A DNA stretch of 16,632 nucleotides. It comes from an uncultured Bacilli bacterium. GTDB lineage: Bacteria > Bacillota_I > Bacilli_A > RF39 > UBA660. Of this stretch, positions 6,575 to 13,587 are shown one piece after another; position 1 is the stretch's first letter; each line of letters begins with the position of its first letter. The stretch is taken from the NCBI GenBank assembly GCA_947632295.1, contig CANROQ010000006.1, positions 1 to 16,632 on the forward strand, given 5' to 3'. The position numbers were made by a program, and so were the translations under genes. The notes beneath the pieces were generated by a model that worked only from the letters and a program-made list of their open reading frames with translations, was not told where the DNA came from and searched no databases.

Positions 6575-8221
6575 TTAAACTTCTTGTAAGACTATTAAAA
6601 TCATTGGTTTACATTCAGTTTCTTGATATAAATACTTACCTAATCTATCTCTAATACCATTTTTAATTTTATTAAATTCGACATGATTATGCGCAATATT
6701 TTCATTAATTACTTCTAAAGATATTTTTTCGGATTCTTTAATTAAATCGACATTATCTTTAACATAAATAAAACCACGTGTTAAAATTTCTGGACCTGCT
6801 AATACTTTTTTAGTAACTTTATCTAAACTTACACTGACAATAACAATACCATTATCACATAATGCTTCACGGTCTTTTAATACTAGTTCACCAATATCTC
6901 CTACTGTTTTACCGTCAACTAATATATCATCGATTCGAATTGTTTCATTTGTATCAACTAACTTACCATCTATAAATGTTACTACTTGTCCATTCAATTT
7001 TAATAATATATTTTCTTGCTTAATTCCTAATTTTTTCGCATTATTAGCGTTTTCAACTTGGTGACGATATTCGCCAATAACTGGAAAATAATATTTTGGT
7101 TTGATTAAATCAAGCATTAACATTAAATCTTCAGCTGAAGCATGATGACCTAAATATTTTTTATTAGATAAAATAACTAATGAGGCACCAATTTTGGCAA
7201 TACCATTAAATAATTTAGTAGCGCGAATTTCCATACCATCATAAACTGGCGAAATAAACACAACTGTATCAGTTTCATTTATCTTAATAAATTTATCGTA
7301 ACCTTTTACTATTCTTGTCAAATTAGAAAAAGGTTTTTCGCGTTCATCGGATACAATTACAATAATATTTGGATCATTAACATGATGAATATTACTAATA
7401 CGATTTTTATCAAAATCAATATATTTTTTATCGATAGCATCGATTACAATTTCTTCTAAGCGTTTACCCATAATAACAACTTTACGATCAGTTAATCTAA
7501 TTTCATTAAATAATTCTTGTAAACGATATATTTGTGTTTCAAAAACATTAAATAAAATTCGATTAGGATATTTTGCTAAAGTTTCTTTTAAGATATTAGA
7601 GGCACGATGATTAGGTGATGTGAAACCTGATTTATCGGCATATAAAGATTCACTCATTAAACACAAAACACCTTGTTTTCCAACATATGCTAATTTACCT
7701 ATATCCGTTTTATAATTTCCCATCATCGTTGGGTCAAAAACAAAATTTCCTGTATAAAAAATTGCCCCATCGGGTGTATATAATACATATCCAACTGCAT
7801 CGGGTACTGAATGTGTCAAACTAACTGGAAAAATACTATTAGCACCGAAATTTATTTTTTTATGAGGAGTAATCTCAATTAAATTAGCAGTTTGAATACC
7901 ATCATTAATCAAAGTTTTCTTTAAAATATCGATCGTAAATGGACAACCATATATTTTTAAATTTGGTAAATCAGTTAAAATATCAGATATGGCTCCCATT
8001 TGTTGATCATGACCATGTGTTATAAAAATTCCTTTAATTCTTTTAAAATTTTCTTTTAGGTAATCATAATTAGGTATAATATAATCAACACCTAACATTT
8101 TATCATCAGCAAATTTTAATCCCGCATCAAATACAAAAATATCACCATCAACTTCAACAATATACATGTTTTTACCTATTTCGTTTAGACCACCTAAACC
8201 AAATATTTTTATTTTACTCAT
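6575..8221 (-). CDS. rnjB: RNase J paralogue with degenerate metal site (RNase J2-like)
   Basis: Full-length (548 residues) member of the RNase J family, metallo-beta-lactamase/beta-CASP nucleases of mRNA decay and rRNA processing. The fold is clear: GLGGLNEIGKNMY (8-20), DAGLKF (32-37), GHHASAEDLMLMLDLIKPKYYFPV (358-381), and a C-terminal domain with TRGFIYVKD. The active site is not intact. HxHxDH reads HGHDQQ (69-74), so the last Asp-His pair is Gln-Gln. The usual TGDF metal ligand is TGNF (Asn159). SDSTN becomes SESLY (190-194), and CTGSQGEP becomes VSDEREKP (290-297). PVIGEYR (381-387) has Ile where His is frequent. His69, His71 and His137 remain. RNase J2 of Firmicutes is likewise degenerate and works mainly as partner of J1, so a non-catalytic subunit role is likely. 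AAAGGAG precedes the ATG. Confidence 0.9.
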   Translation of the reverse strand: MSKIKIFGLGGLNEIGKNMYIVEVDGDIFVFDAGLKFADDKMLGVDYIIPNYDYLKENFKRIKGIFITHGHDQQMGAISDILTDLPNLKIYGCPFTIDILKKTLINDGIQTANLIEITPHKKINFGANSIFPVSLTHSVPDAVGYVLYTPDGAIFYTGNFVFDPTMMGNYKTDIGKLAYVGKQGVLCLMSESLYADKSGFTSPNHRASNILKETLAKYPNRILFNVFETQIYRLQELFNEIRLTDRKVVIMGKRLEEIVIDAIDKKYIDFDKNRISNIHHVNDPNIIVIVSDEREKPFSNLTRIVKGYDKFIKINETDTVVFISPVYDGMEIRATKLFNGIAKIGASLVILSNKKYLGHHASAEDLMLMLDLIKPKYYFPVIGEYRHQVENANNAKKLGIKQENILLKLNGQVVTFIDGKLVDTNETIRIDDILVDGKTVGDIGELVLKDREALCDNGIVIVSVSLDKVTKKVLAGPEILTRGFIYVKDNVDLIKESEKISLEVINENIAHNHVEFNKIKNGIRDRLGKYLYQETECKPMILIVLQEV

Positions 8222-8242
8222 ATAAACTCCTTTCTTTAAACT

Positions 8243-8283
8243 AAAAAGACTAATTAATTATACCAAAAAATAATTAATTAGTC
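8243..8283 (-). terminator. Terminator of the sufCDS operon
   Basis: A perfect 14-bp stem (8270-8283 with 8248-8261) around an eight-base loop, followed on the minus strand by TTTTT (8243-8247). The stem is nearly all A/T with a GAC/GTC clamp at its base. It lies 14 bases past the sufS stop. Confidence 0.8.
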
Positions 8284-8285
8284 CA
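8257..8285 (-). promoter_or_regulatory. Promoter of the RNase J paralogue, nested in the suf terminator
   Basis: Minus-strand TGGACT (8280-8285), 17 bases, TATAAT (8257-8262), with TGG just before the -10 as an extended element. Both boxes lie in the terminator hairpin. Transcription would start near 8250, past most of the stem. Confidence 0.55.
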
Positions 8286-8297
8286 TACTTATAAGAA

Positions 8298-9491
8298 TTA
8301 TATAATTTCATTTTTTAAATTTGGATTGCTTAAAACTTCTACTAAATGATCAATTTCTTCTTTAGTGTTGTAAAAATATAAACTTATGCGACATGTATTT
8401 TTGATTTTTAACTCATCTTTTAAGATTTTAGCGCAATGATTACCTGCTCTAACACAAATATTATACTTATCTAAATAAATAGCTAAATCTTGAGCAAATA
8501 CATCCTTCATATTAAAAGCAATAATACCACTTTCACTTTTTTCATTATAAATGATTATATCTTTTATCTTTTTTAGTTTATCAATTGCATATTCTTTAAG
8601 TTCACATTCATATTTATGAATTCGATCTAAACCTATTTCATTTAAATATTCAATTGTTTTTGAAAATGCGATAACATTAGCTATATTAGTCGTTCCTGCT
8701 TCTAATAGATATGGTAGATTACTATATTGCCTAATGCCATCATAAGTAAACATGGCGTTCATTCCGCCACCAAATTCAATTGGCTTAATATTATTTAATA
8801 ATTCTTCTTTACCATATAAAATACCAACACCTGTTGGACCACACATTTTATGAGCCGAAAAAGCTAAAAAATCAATATCTAAATCTTGAACATCAACTTT
8901 CATATGTGGAACACTTTGTGCCCCATCAACCACAACTAAAATATTTAAACTATGGGCATACTCAATAATTTTTTTGATATCACGTATATCACCAACTACA
9001 TTAGTAATATGCGCAATACTAATTACTTTTGTTTTAGATGTTATTGCCTCTTTTAAATCTTCAACTGAAAAAGTTAAATCAGCATTTAATGGTATATAAT
9101 TTATTTTAATATTTTTTTCTTCGGCTAATTCAAACCAAGGTAGGACGTTTGAAGCATGTTCTGCTTTAGTTAATAAAACTTCATCACCACTAGTTAAATA
9201 ATTTTTAAAATAACCAAAAATAATTTTATTTAAAGAATCGGTTGCTCCACTAGTAAAAATTATTTCTTTATTACTTTTAGCATTTATAAATTTTTTTACT
9301 AAATTTCTAGTATTCTCATATTCTTCATCGACTTTAATACTATATTTGTAATCACCACGGTGAGCATTACAACTATAATTAGTGTAATAATCACACATTT
9401 TATCGATAACACAATATGGTTTAAAAGTAGTAGCGCCATTATCAAAATAAATTATATTGTGTTTTAACATAGGAAAATCTTCACGATTCAT
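8298..9491 (-). CDS. sufS: Cysteine desulfurase SufS
   Basis: PLP enzyme that takes sulfur from cysteine as a persulfide for iron-sulfur cluster assembly. 397 residues, close to the usual 406. Seen: YFDNGATTFKP (15-25), the PLP-stacking His113 in EHASN, Asp189 in VVVDGAQ, the PLP lysine Lys215 in FSAHKMCGPTG, and the persulfide Cys353 in RAGNHCAK, with the short active-site loop of type II desulfurases. GGGGGTGA precedes the ATG and includes the TGA stop of sufD, with four bases between the genes, so translation is coupled. Bacilli normally pass the sulfur to SufU, but no sufU follows; a strong terminator does. Confidence 0.95.
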   Translation of the reverse strand: MNREDFPMLKHNIIYFDNGATTFKPYCVIDKMCDYYTNYSCNAHRGDYKYSIKVDEEYENTRNLVKKFINAKSNKEIIFTSGATDSLNKIIFGYFKNYLTSGDEVLLTKAEHASNVLPWFELAEEKNIKINYIPLNADLTFSVEDLKEAITSKTKVISIAHITNVVGDIRDIKKIIEYAHSLNILVVVDGAQSVPHMKVDVQDLDIDFLAFSAHKMCGPTGVGILYGKEELLNNIKPIEFGGGMNAMFTYDGIRQYSNLPYLLEAGTTNIANVIAFSKTIEYLNEIGLDRIHKYECELKEYAIDKLKKIKDIIIYNEKSESGIIAFNMKDVFAQDLAIYLDKYNICVRAGNHCAKILKDELKIKNTCRISLYFYNTKEEIDHLVEVLSNPNLKNEII

Positions 9492-9495
9492 ATTT

Positions 9496-10299
9496 TCACC
9501 CCCAATACTTTTTTATTATTAAGTCTAAATCAGCCATAAATTCATCATCAAATGTTAAATTACTAATTAAAAATCCTTTTATTAATAACTTAATTGCGTC
9601 ATTATAATTTATTCCTCTACTTTGTAAATAAAATAATTCTTCATCATTAAATTTGCCGACAAAAGCCGAATGATTAGCAGCTACATCATTCTCATCGATT
9701 AATAGATTAGGATTTATTTGACATTTATTTTGATTAAAAGTAACAATACGATTATTTTGATTAAGCAAGCATTCAACATTACCTTTTGGTACTACTCCTG
9801 TTACATCAAAAATGATTTGACCATCATTTATATTAATCGCATTATTAATAATATTACTAGTTGTATTTTTTGCATTATGATTAATAAGTAGATTATATTT
9901 TTCGCAATTAGAACTAATCGTCTTTAAAATATAATTAATACTTGCTTTTTCACCATTTAAATTGATTACATCAAATTGTTTTATTTGTTCGACATCATAA
10001 AATTTTTGAGCTTTTAATTCACTTTTATAATTTAAATTATAACTATTTCTTATTTTTAAAATACCATCATTATATTTTTCAAATAAATTAACCTTAACAT
10101 TATCACTTAAATTAATTGAAACATTAATTTTAATATCACTAGTAATTATATAATCAAGTAATATATCAGTATCATTCAAACAGCTAATTTCTAAATTATT
10201 AACCGCTATAAAATCATTACTAACTGAATAATTAACTTTAATATTATTATCGATATTTTTTTCTTTTAATCCATTGTTTCCAATAACTATTTTATTCAT
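9496..10299 (-). CDS. sufD: SufD-type Fe-S scaffold protein (short)
   Basis: Scaffold subunit expected to work with SufB and the ATPase SufC in Fe-S cluster assembly. The C-terminal half carries the SufBD signature: NPNLLIDENDVAANHSA (197-213) with the conserved His, then LFYLQSRGI and AIKLLIKGFLI. At 267 residues it is far shorter than B. subtilis SufD (about 437), because most of the N-terminal helical domain is missing while the beta-helix region and C-terminal helices are kept. SufB could also be considered; SufD is preferred from gene order (C-D-S) and lack of SufB-specific cysteines (two Cys only apart from one in the conserved block). The start has a modest GAGGA site. The stop is TGA, evidence that TGA is not Trp in this organism. 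Confidence 0.85.
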   Translation of the reverse strand: MNKIVIGNNGLKEKNIDNNIKVNYSVSNDFIAVNNLEISCLNDTDILLDYIITSDIKINVSINLSDNVKVNLFEKYNDGILKIRNSYNLNYKSELKAQKFYDVEQIKQFDVINLNGEKASINYILKTISSNCEKYNLLINHNAKNTTSNIINNAININDGQIIFDVTGVVPKGNVECLLNQNNRIVTFNQNKCQINPNLLIDENDVAANHSAFVGKFNDEELFYLQSRGINYNDAIKLLIKGFLISNLTFDDEFMADLDLIIKKYWG

Positions 10300-10337
10300 A
10301 ATTTTATTTATCCTCTACATCATTTTCCCTAATATTT

Positions 10338-11069
10338 TCAAAAAAAATCATAACCATTTTGTTCGATAATTTGAACTAAATTAAAATCACCACTTTTAAT
10401 TATATGACCATTTTTCATAATATGAACATAATTAGGTTTAATGTAATCGAGTAATCTTTGATAATGCGTAATTAAAAGAATAGCTGGCTTAAATTCATTA
10501 TAATAATCCATAACTTTTTCACCAACAATTTTAAGGCTGTCGACATCTAAACCAGAATCTATTTCATCTAATATTAAAGTATTTGGTTCTAACATATACA
10601 TTTGTAAAATTTCATTCTTTTTGCGTTCACCACCTGAAAAACCTTTATTTATACCACGATGAATCATATTCTTATCCATTTTTAAATTTTCGACTGTCTT
10701 ATCCATTTTTTTGATAAAATTATATAATTTAAAATTATCTCCTTCTTTGGCATGTAAAGCAGCACGCAAAAAATCCGCATTTGTAACTCCATCAATTTCA
10801 AGCGGCATTTGCATTCCTAAAAAAATTCCTAATCGAGCACGCTCATCGACTGTTAAATCATTAATTAATTTGTCATCAAAAAATATTTGTCCAGCAAGTA
10901 CTTTATAATGATTATCTCCCATGATTACTTTTGATAAAGTAGATTTCCCAGTTCCATTTGGTCCCATAATAACATGTATTTCCCCACTATTTATCGTTAG
11001 AAAAAAATTATCTAAAATTTTTCGATTTTCAACTTCAACTGTTAAATTTTCAATTTTTAATGTATGCAT
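10338..11069 (-). CDS. sufC: SufC ATPase of the SUF Fe-S assembly system
   Basis: Cytosolic ABC-type ATPase that drives the SufB/SufD scaffold. 243 residues. Walker A GPNGTGKST (36-44), Q-loop Gln87 within FLGMQMPLEIDGVTNADFLR, where the family usually has FQYP, signature FSGGERKK (144-151), Walker B LILDEIDSGLD (165-175) and H-loop His202 in ITHYQ. Two in-frame ATGs lie upstream, but the first would sit at or before the transcription start set by TATAAT at 11090-11095, and GGAG is spaced for the ATG at 11067-11069, which also gives the usual short family N-terminus. First gene of sufCDS, with 38 bases to sufD. Ends in TGA. Confidence 0.95.
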   Translation of the reverse strand: MHTLKIENLTVEVENRKILDNFFLTINSGEIHVIMGPNGTGKSTLSKVIMGDNHYKVLAGQIFFDDKLINDLTVDERARLGIFLGMQMPLEIDGVTNADFLRAALHAKEGDNFKLYNFIKKMDKTVENLKMDKNMIHRGINKGFSGGERKKNEILQMYMLEPNTLILDEIDSGLDVDSLKIVGEKVMDYYNEFKPAILLITHYQRLLDYIKPNYVHIMKNGHIIKSGDFNLVQIIEQNGYDFF

Positions 11070-11089
11070 ACACATCAACTCCATTAATA

Positions 11090-11118
11090 ATTATATCCTA
11101 ATTACTTAAAAAAGTCGA
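11090..11118 (-). promoter_or_regulatory. Promoter of sufCDS, nested in the upstream terminator
   Basis: Minus-strand TCGACT (11113-11118), 17 bases, perfect TATAAT (11090-11095). The -35 is part of the terminator stem of the preceding gene. The start would be near 11083, leaving a leader of about 14 bases. Confidence 0.55.
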
Positions 11119-11133
11119 CTAATTCGACTTTTT
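11109..11133 (-). terminator. Terminator of the unknown gene at 11132-11746
   Basis: Minus-strand AAAAAGTCGA (11124-11133) pairs with TCGACTTTTT (11109-11118) around ATTAG, with a further T. The stem begins inside the TAA stop of the gene. Confidence 0.75.
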
Positions 11134-11746
11134 AACACATTTTTTTATAAACTTTTTCAAATGGATAATTTTTTAATATTTTAGCATTAAAATAAGCAAT
11201 ACCACTATCTATATCATTTATTTGTCTATTTTTACCTTTTATTTCATTACAATCAAATAAATCAAAAAAATTATTTATAATTTCTTTAAATTCTTGTTCT
11301 TTCATATTTTTTTCATTAATCGTTAAATTTCTAAACATATCTTGTAATTTTAAGAAATATAATTCATTACTAATTTTTTCTAAATCGGATAGATGAACAC
11401 TTTCTAAAATACTATCATCATTATTTAGATTTGATAACATACTATTCTTTTCATAATAAGTATATAGATTATTTAATCGACCAGTAAAGTTAATTTTATA
11501 ATATAGATATATTTCACGTAAATCTAAATAATTATAATTTAACATATTATTTAAAATATTATAAATTTGAGGATCTATTTTATAATAACTATATTCCTCG
11601 GAAAAATATTTATCCTGATATAAAGATTTAATATGTTCTAAAAAATTTATAACATTTTGTAATTCATATTTTAATATATATTTTTTTTCTAAATTAATAT
11701 TATTTGCCTTATTAATCTCTTTAACTGGTAAATATATAATTGCCAT
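11132..11746 (-). CDS. Uncharacterised protein, 204 residues
   Basis: Not recognised. The ATG at 11744-11746 has AGAGGTG at good spacing; an ATG 23 codons further up would lie before the likely promoter. The protein begins MAIIYLPVKEIN and is predicted mostly helical, rich in Asn, Tyr, Leu and Lys. It has many paired aromatics (EEYSYYKIDPQIY, EIYLYYKINF, LYTYYEKN) in the first half and no signal peptide or membrane segment. It ends in KKMC, placing a single Cys at the very C-terminus. It is an independent unit, closed by its own terminator, divergent from the HIT gene and not joined to sufCDS. No function can be inferred from position. Confidence 0.6.
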   Translation of the reverse strand: MAIIYLPVKEINKANNINLEKKYILKYELQNVINFLEHIKSLYQDKYFSEEYSYYKIDPQIYNILNNMLNYNYLDLREIYLYYKINFTGRLNNLYTYYEKNSMLSNLNNDDSILESVHLSDLEKISNELYFLKLQDMFRNLTINEKNMKEQEFKEIINNFFDLFDCNEIKGKNRQINDIDSGIAYFNAKILKNYPFEKVYKKMC

Positions 11747-11763
11747 AAAAACACCTCTTCCAT

Positions 11764-11792
11764 ATATTAACACATAATATTTTTTAAAACAA
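11764..11792 (-). promoter_or_regulatory. Possible promoter of the gene at 11132-11746
   Basis: Minus-strand TTGTTT (11787-11792), 17 bases, TAATAT (11764-11769). The match is moderate in a very AT-rich gap, so it is weak evidence. Confidence 0.35.
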
Positions 11793-11864
11793 CAAAAAAA
11801 TGTATATATAATCAAAAAAATATCATAATATTAATGAATATTTGCAGTATTCACAAAAAAGAGG

Positions 11865-11892
11865 TTTACTCTTTTTATTTTTTTGTTATAAT
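11865..11892 (+). promoter_or_regulatory. Promoter of the HIT gene
   Basis: TTTACT (11865-11870), 16 bases, TATAAT (11887-11892). The leader would be about 15 bases and begin at the AGGAAGG ribosome site. A partial inverted repeat, TGAATA-N7-TATTCA (11835-11853), lies upstream. Confidence 0.55.
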
Positions 11893-11913
11893 AACATATA
11901 GGAAGGTGATATT

Positions 11914-12279
11914 ATGGATTGTATTTTTTGTAAAATTATTGCTGGTGAAATTCCTTCATATACAATTTATGAAGATGAAATAGTTAAAGTATTTTTAGAT
12001 ATTAACCCTGATGTTAATGGACATTTGTTAATTATACCTAAACAACATTATTTAGACTTGAAAGAAATAGATGATGATACTTTATTAAAAATTATGCAAA
12101 CAGCAAGGAAAATGGAAGAATTATTAAAAGAGAAACTAAATATTGACGGACTTACACTTATTCAAAATAATGGAAGCGTTCAAGAAGTTAAACATTATCA
12201 TTTGCATTTAAAACCACATTATAATAAAAATATAGAAGTAAAACCAGTTGAAGAAATATATAACCTATTATTAAAATAA
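11914..12279 (+). CDS. HIT family hydrolase (Hint-like)
   Basis: Histidine-triad protein, a small dimeric enzyme acting on nucleoside phosphoramidates or dinucleoside polyphosphates. The 121 residues include the opening CIFCKIIAGEIPS with a Cys3/Cys6 pair that often binds zinc with histidines of this family, DINPDVNGHLLIIPKQHY (29-46), and the triad HYHLHL with His94, His96 and His98 preceded by QNNG. KHYHLHLKPHY resembles the branch found in Bacilli and Mollicutes rather than the AGQ form (AGQEVxHxHxH). AGGAAGGTGA precedes the ATG. The next gene begins 10 bases after its stop, so the two form an operon. Confidence 0.95.
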   Translation: MDCIFCKIIAGEIPSYTIYEDEIVKVFLDINPDVNGHLLIIPKQHYLDLKEIDDDTLLKIMQTARKMEELLKEKLNIDGLTLIQNNGSVQEVKHYHLHLKPHYNKNIEVKPVEEIYNLLLK

Positions 12280-12289
12280 AGGAGATTTT

Positions 12290-12838
12290 ATGAAATTAGA
12301 AGTAAATAATAAGGCATTAAGAAATAGTTTAAAATTATATAAAAATAATCCCATTACTGATAAATATGTTTTTAATTTAATAAACAAATATGTTAATAAA
12401 GATTTAGATACTATAACAAGTTTAGATGATGAAATCACAGTTATTGACGAAAATATGTTATCTAAAAATGAACGTGATATTGCATTCAAATTAGCAAAAG
12501 TTCATAATATAAAAGCATATATGCCAATTTATAATACATTAAAAACCAAGTTTAATGAATTTAAAATTTTAGCAACACAATATGAAAATTTACTTACTAT
12601 ACACGATTTAACGCATAATCTATCCTATAAACAAAATCAAAAATTAGATTTACTACTTTATAAATTAACTTTCAAATTAATCGAATTAAAAGTTAATTTA
12701 AATATGGATTTGCAAGACATAGCAATGAATGATCTTTTAACATATTGCGCAGCAATAGAAAATGATATTGTAACTAATAATTACAAATCATTAGCATTTG
12801 ATGAATGGATTAATGATTCTAAACTAGTATTACGTTAA
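12290..12838 (+). CDS. Uncharacterised helical protein, 182 residues
   Basis: Not recognised. A very good AAAGGAG site precedes the ATG and the gene follows the HIT gene by 10 bases, so it is surely cotranscribed. The product is soluble-looking and predicted all helical, beginning MKLEVNNKALRNSLKLYKNN. Its central acidic stretch (about 38-60, LDTITSLDDEITVIDE) is followed by Leu/Lys-rich helices with amphipathic spacing (NQKLDLLLYKLTFKLIELKVNL). There is one Cys (residue 153) and no catalytic motif. Cotranscription with a nucleotide hydrolase does not by itself give a function. A terminator lies six bases past the stop. Confidence 0.65.
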   Translation: MKLEVNNKALRNSLKLYKNNPITDKYVFNLINKYVNKDLDTITSLDDEITVIDENMLSKNERDIAFKLAKVHNIKAYMPIYNTLKTKFNEFKILATQYENLLTIHDLTHNLSYKQNQKLDLLLYKLTFKLIELKVNLNMDLQDIAMNDLLTYCAAIENDIVTNNYKSLAFDEWINDSKLVLR

Positions 12839-12844
12839 AACTTA

Positions 12845-12870
12845 AAAACTGTCAAAATTTTGACAGTTTT
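12845..12870. terminator. Bidirectional terminator between convergent genes
   Basis: A perfect 26-bp palindrome, AAAACTGTCAAAA and its complement, with ATTTAATTTT after it on the plus strand and a short extra T on the minus strand. It is six bases from the plus-strand stop and two bases from the minus-strand stop. Confidence 0.78.
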
Positions 12871-12872
12871 AT

Positions 12873-13583
12873 TTAATTTTCATCACTAAATTTTTCAATT
12901 CCTACTGTAAACTCACCAACTAACTCATTAAACTTCATTAAATTATTAGCAAGTTCACTTTTATCACTTTCACATTGAATACGATCTAGTTTCAATTGTT
13001 CTTTTTCTTCATTCAAATTTTCACGCTCAATACGTAATTCTTGTTCTAACTCTTCTAATTGTTGCTTTTTTTCTTTCATGAATAAGATATTTTTTTGTTT
13101 TTCTTCTTTTATCTTTTCTAACTCTTGTTTTCTTTTAGCTTGAAAAGCAATTTTATCAGCATTCAATGCATCTTGTTGTTGTTTCAATTCATCAATACTT
13201 TTTTCGATAATGGATTTTTTTTGTTTTAATTTTTCATAAGCTGCTTTTTTATATTCTTTAATTTTTTCATATTCCATTTCTTTCTTTTTTTCAAAAGCAT
13301 TTTTTTCAATATTGAATTTTTTTATTTTCTCTTCTAATTGTTGTTTTAAAATCAAATTTTTTTGAAAAATATTAGTTGCTTCTTTAACATTGTTATTTGC
13401 ACGTTCAAAGATATTCTCAATATCTACAGATTTTTTTTGTGAATTACCATTACTTTCATTTGATATGCTAATATCACTAACCCCATTAGAATTATCTTTT
13501 AAGCCATTATCGATAACAAAATCTCTATCTAAATCAATTTCACTATCATTAGATAGCGATGTGTCTACCTTACTTATAGACAT
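12873..13583 (-). CDS. Acidic-head coiled-coil protein B, 236 residues
   Basis: Function unknown. Residues 1-50 are a polar, probably disordered head rich in Ser, Asp and Asn. Residues 54-75 (DIENIFERANNNVKEATNIF) lead into an unbroken Lys/Glu coiled coil of about 65-215. A short end block follows, FNELVGEFTVGIEKF (218-232). Similar segments 50 residues apart (EYEKIKE near 104 and ELEKIKE near 154) suggest internal duplication. No membrane segment or signal peptide. The same layout, including the end block F-x-x-LV-x-x-F, is found in the gene just upstream, so the two look like paralogues. Only four bases separate the genes, and its AAGGA site lies in the last codons of the first, so they are translationally coupled. 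Confidence 0.75.
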   Translation of the reverse strand: MSISKVDTSLSNDSEIDLDRDFVIDNGLKDNSNGVSDISISNESNGNSQKKSVDIENIFERANNNVKEATNIFQKNLILKQQLEEKIKKFNIEKNAFEKKKEMEYEKIKEYKKAAYEKLKQKKSIIEKSIDELKQQQDALNADKIAFQAKRKQELEKIKEEKQKNILFMKEKKQQLEELEQELRIERENLNEEKEQLKLDRIQCESDKSELANNLMKFNELVGEFTVGIEKFSDEN

Positions 13584-13587
13584 TCAA

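Noticed and set aside
9496..9498. TGA as tryptophan (mycoplasma code)
   Set aside because: TGA ends sufD just before sufS and also ends sufC, and Trp residues in conserved positions use TGG.
10711..11109. Two plus-strand ORFs opposite sufC
   Set aside because: They are the reverse reading of conserved SufC motifs and have no start signals.
11835..11853. TGAATA-N7-TATTCA as an operator upstream of the HIT gene
   Set aside because: Six-base arms are too short to stand out in such AT-rich sequence, and no regulator with this site is known to me.
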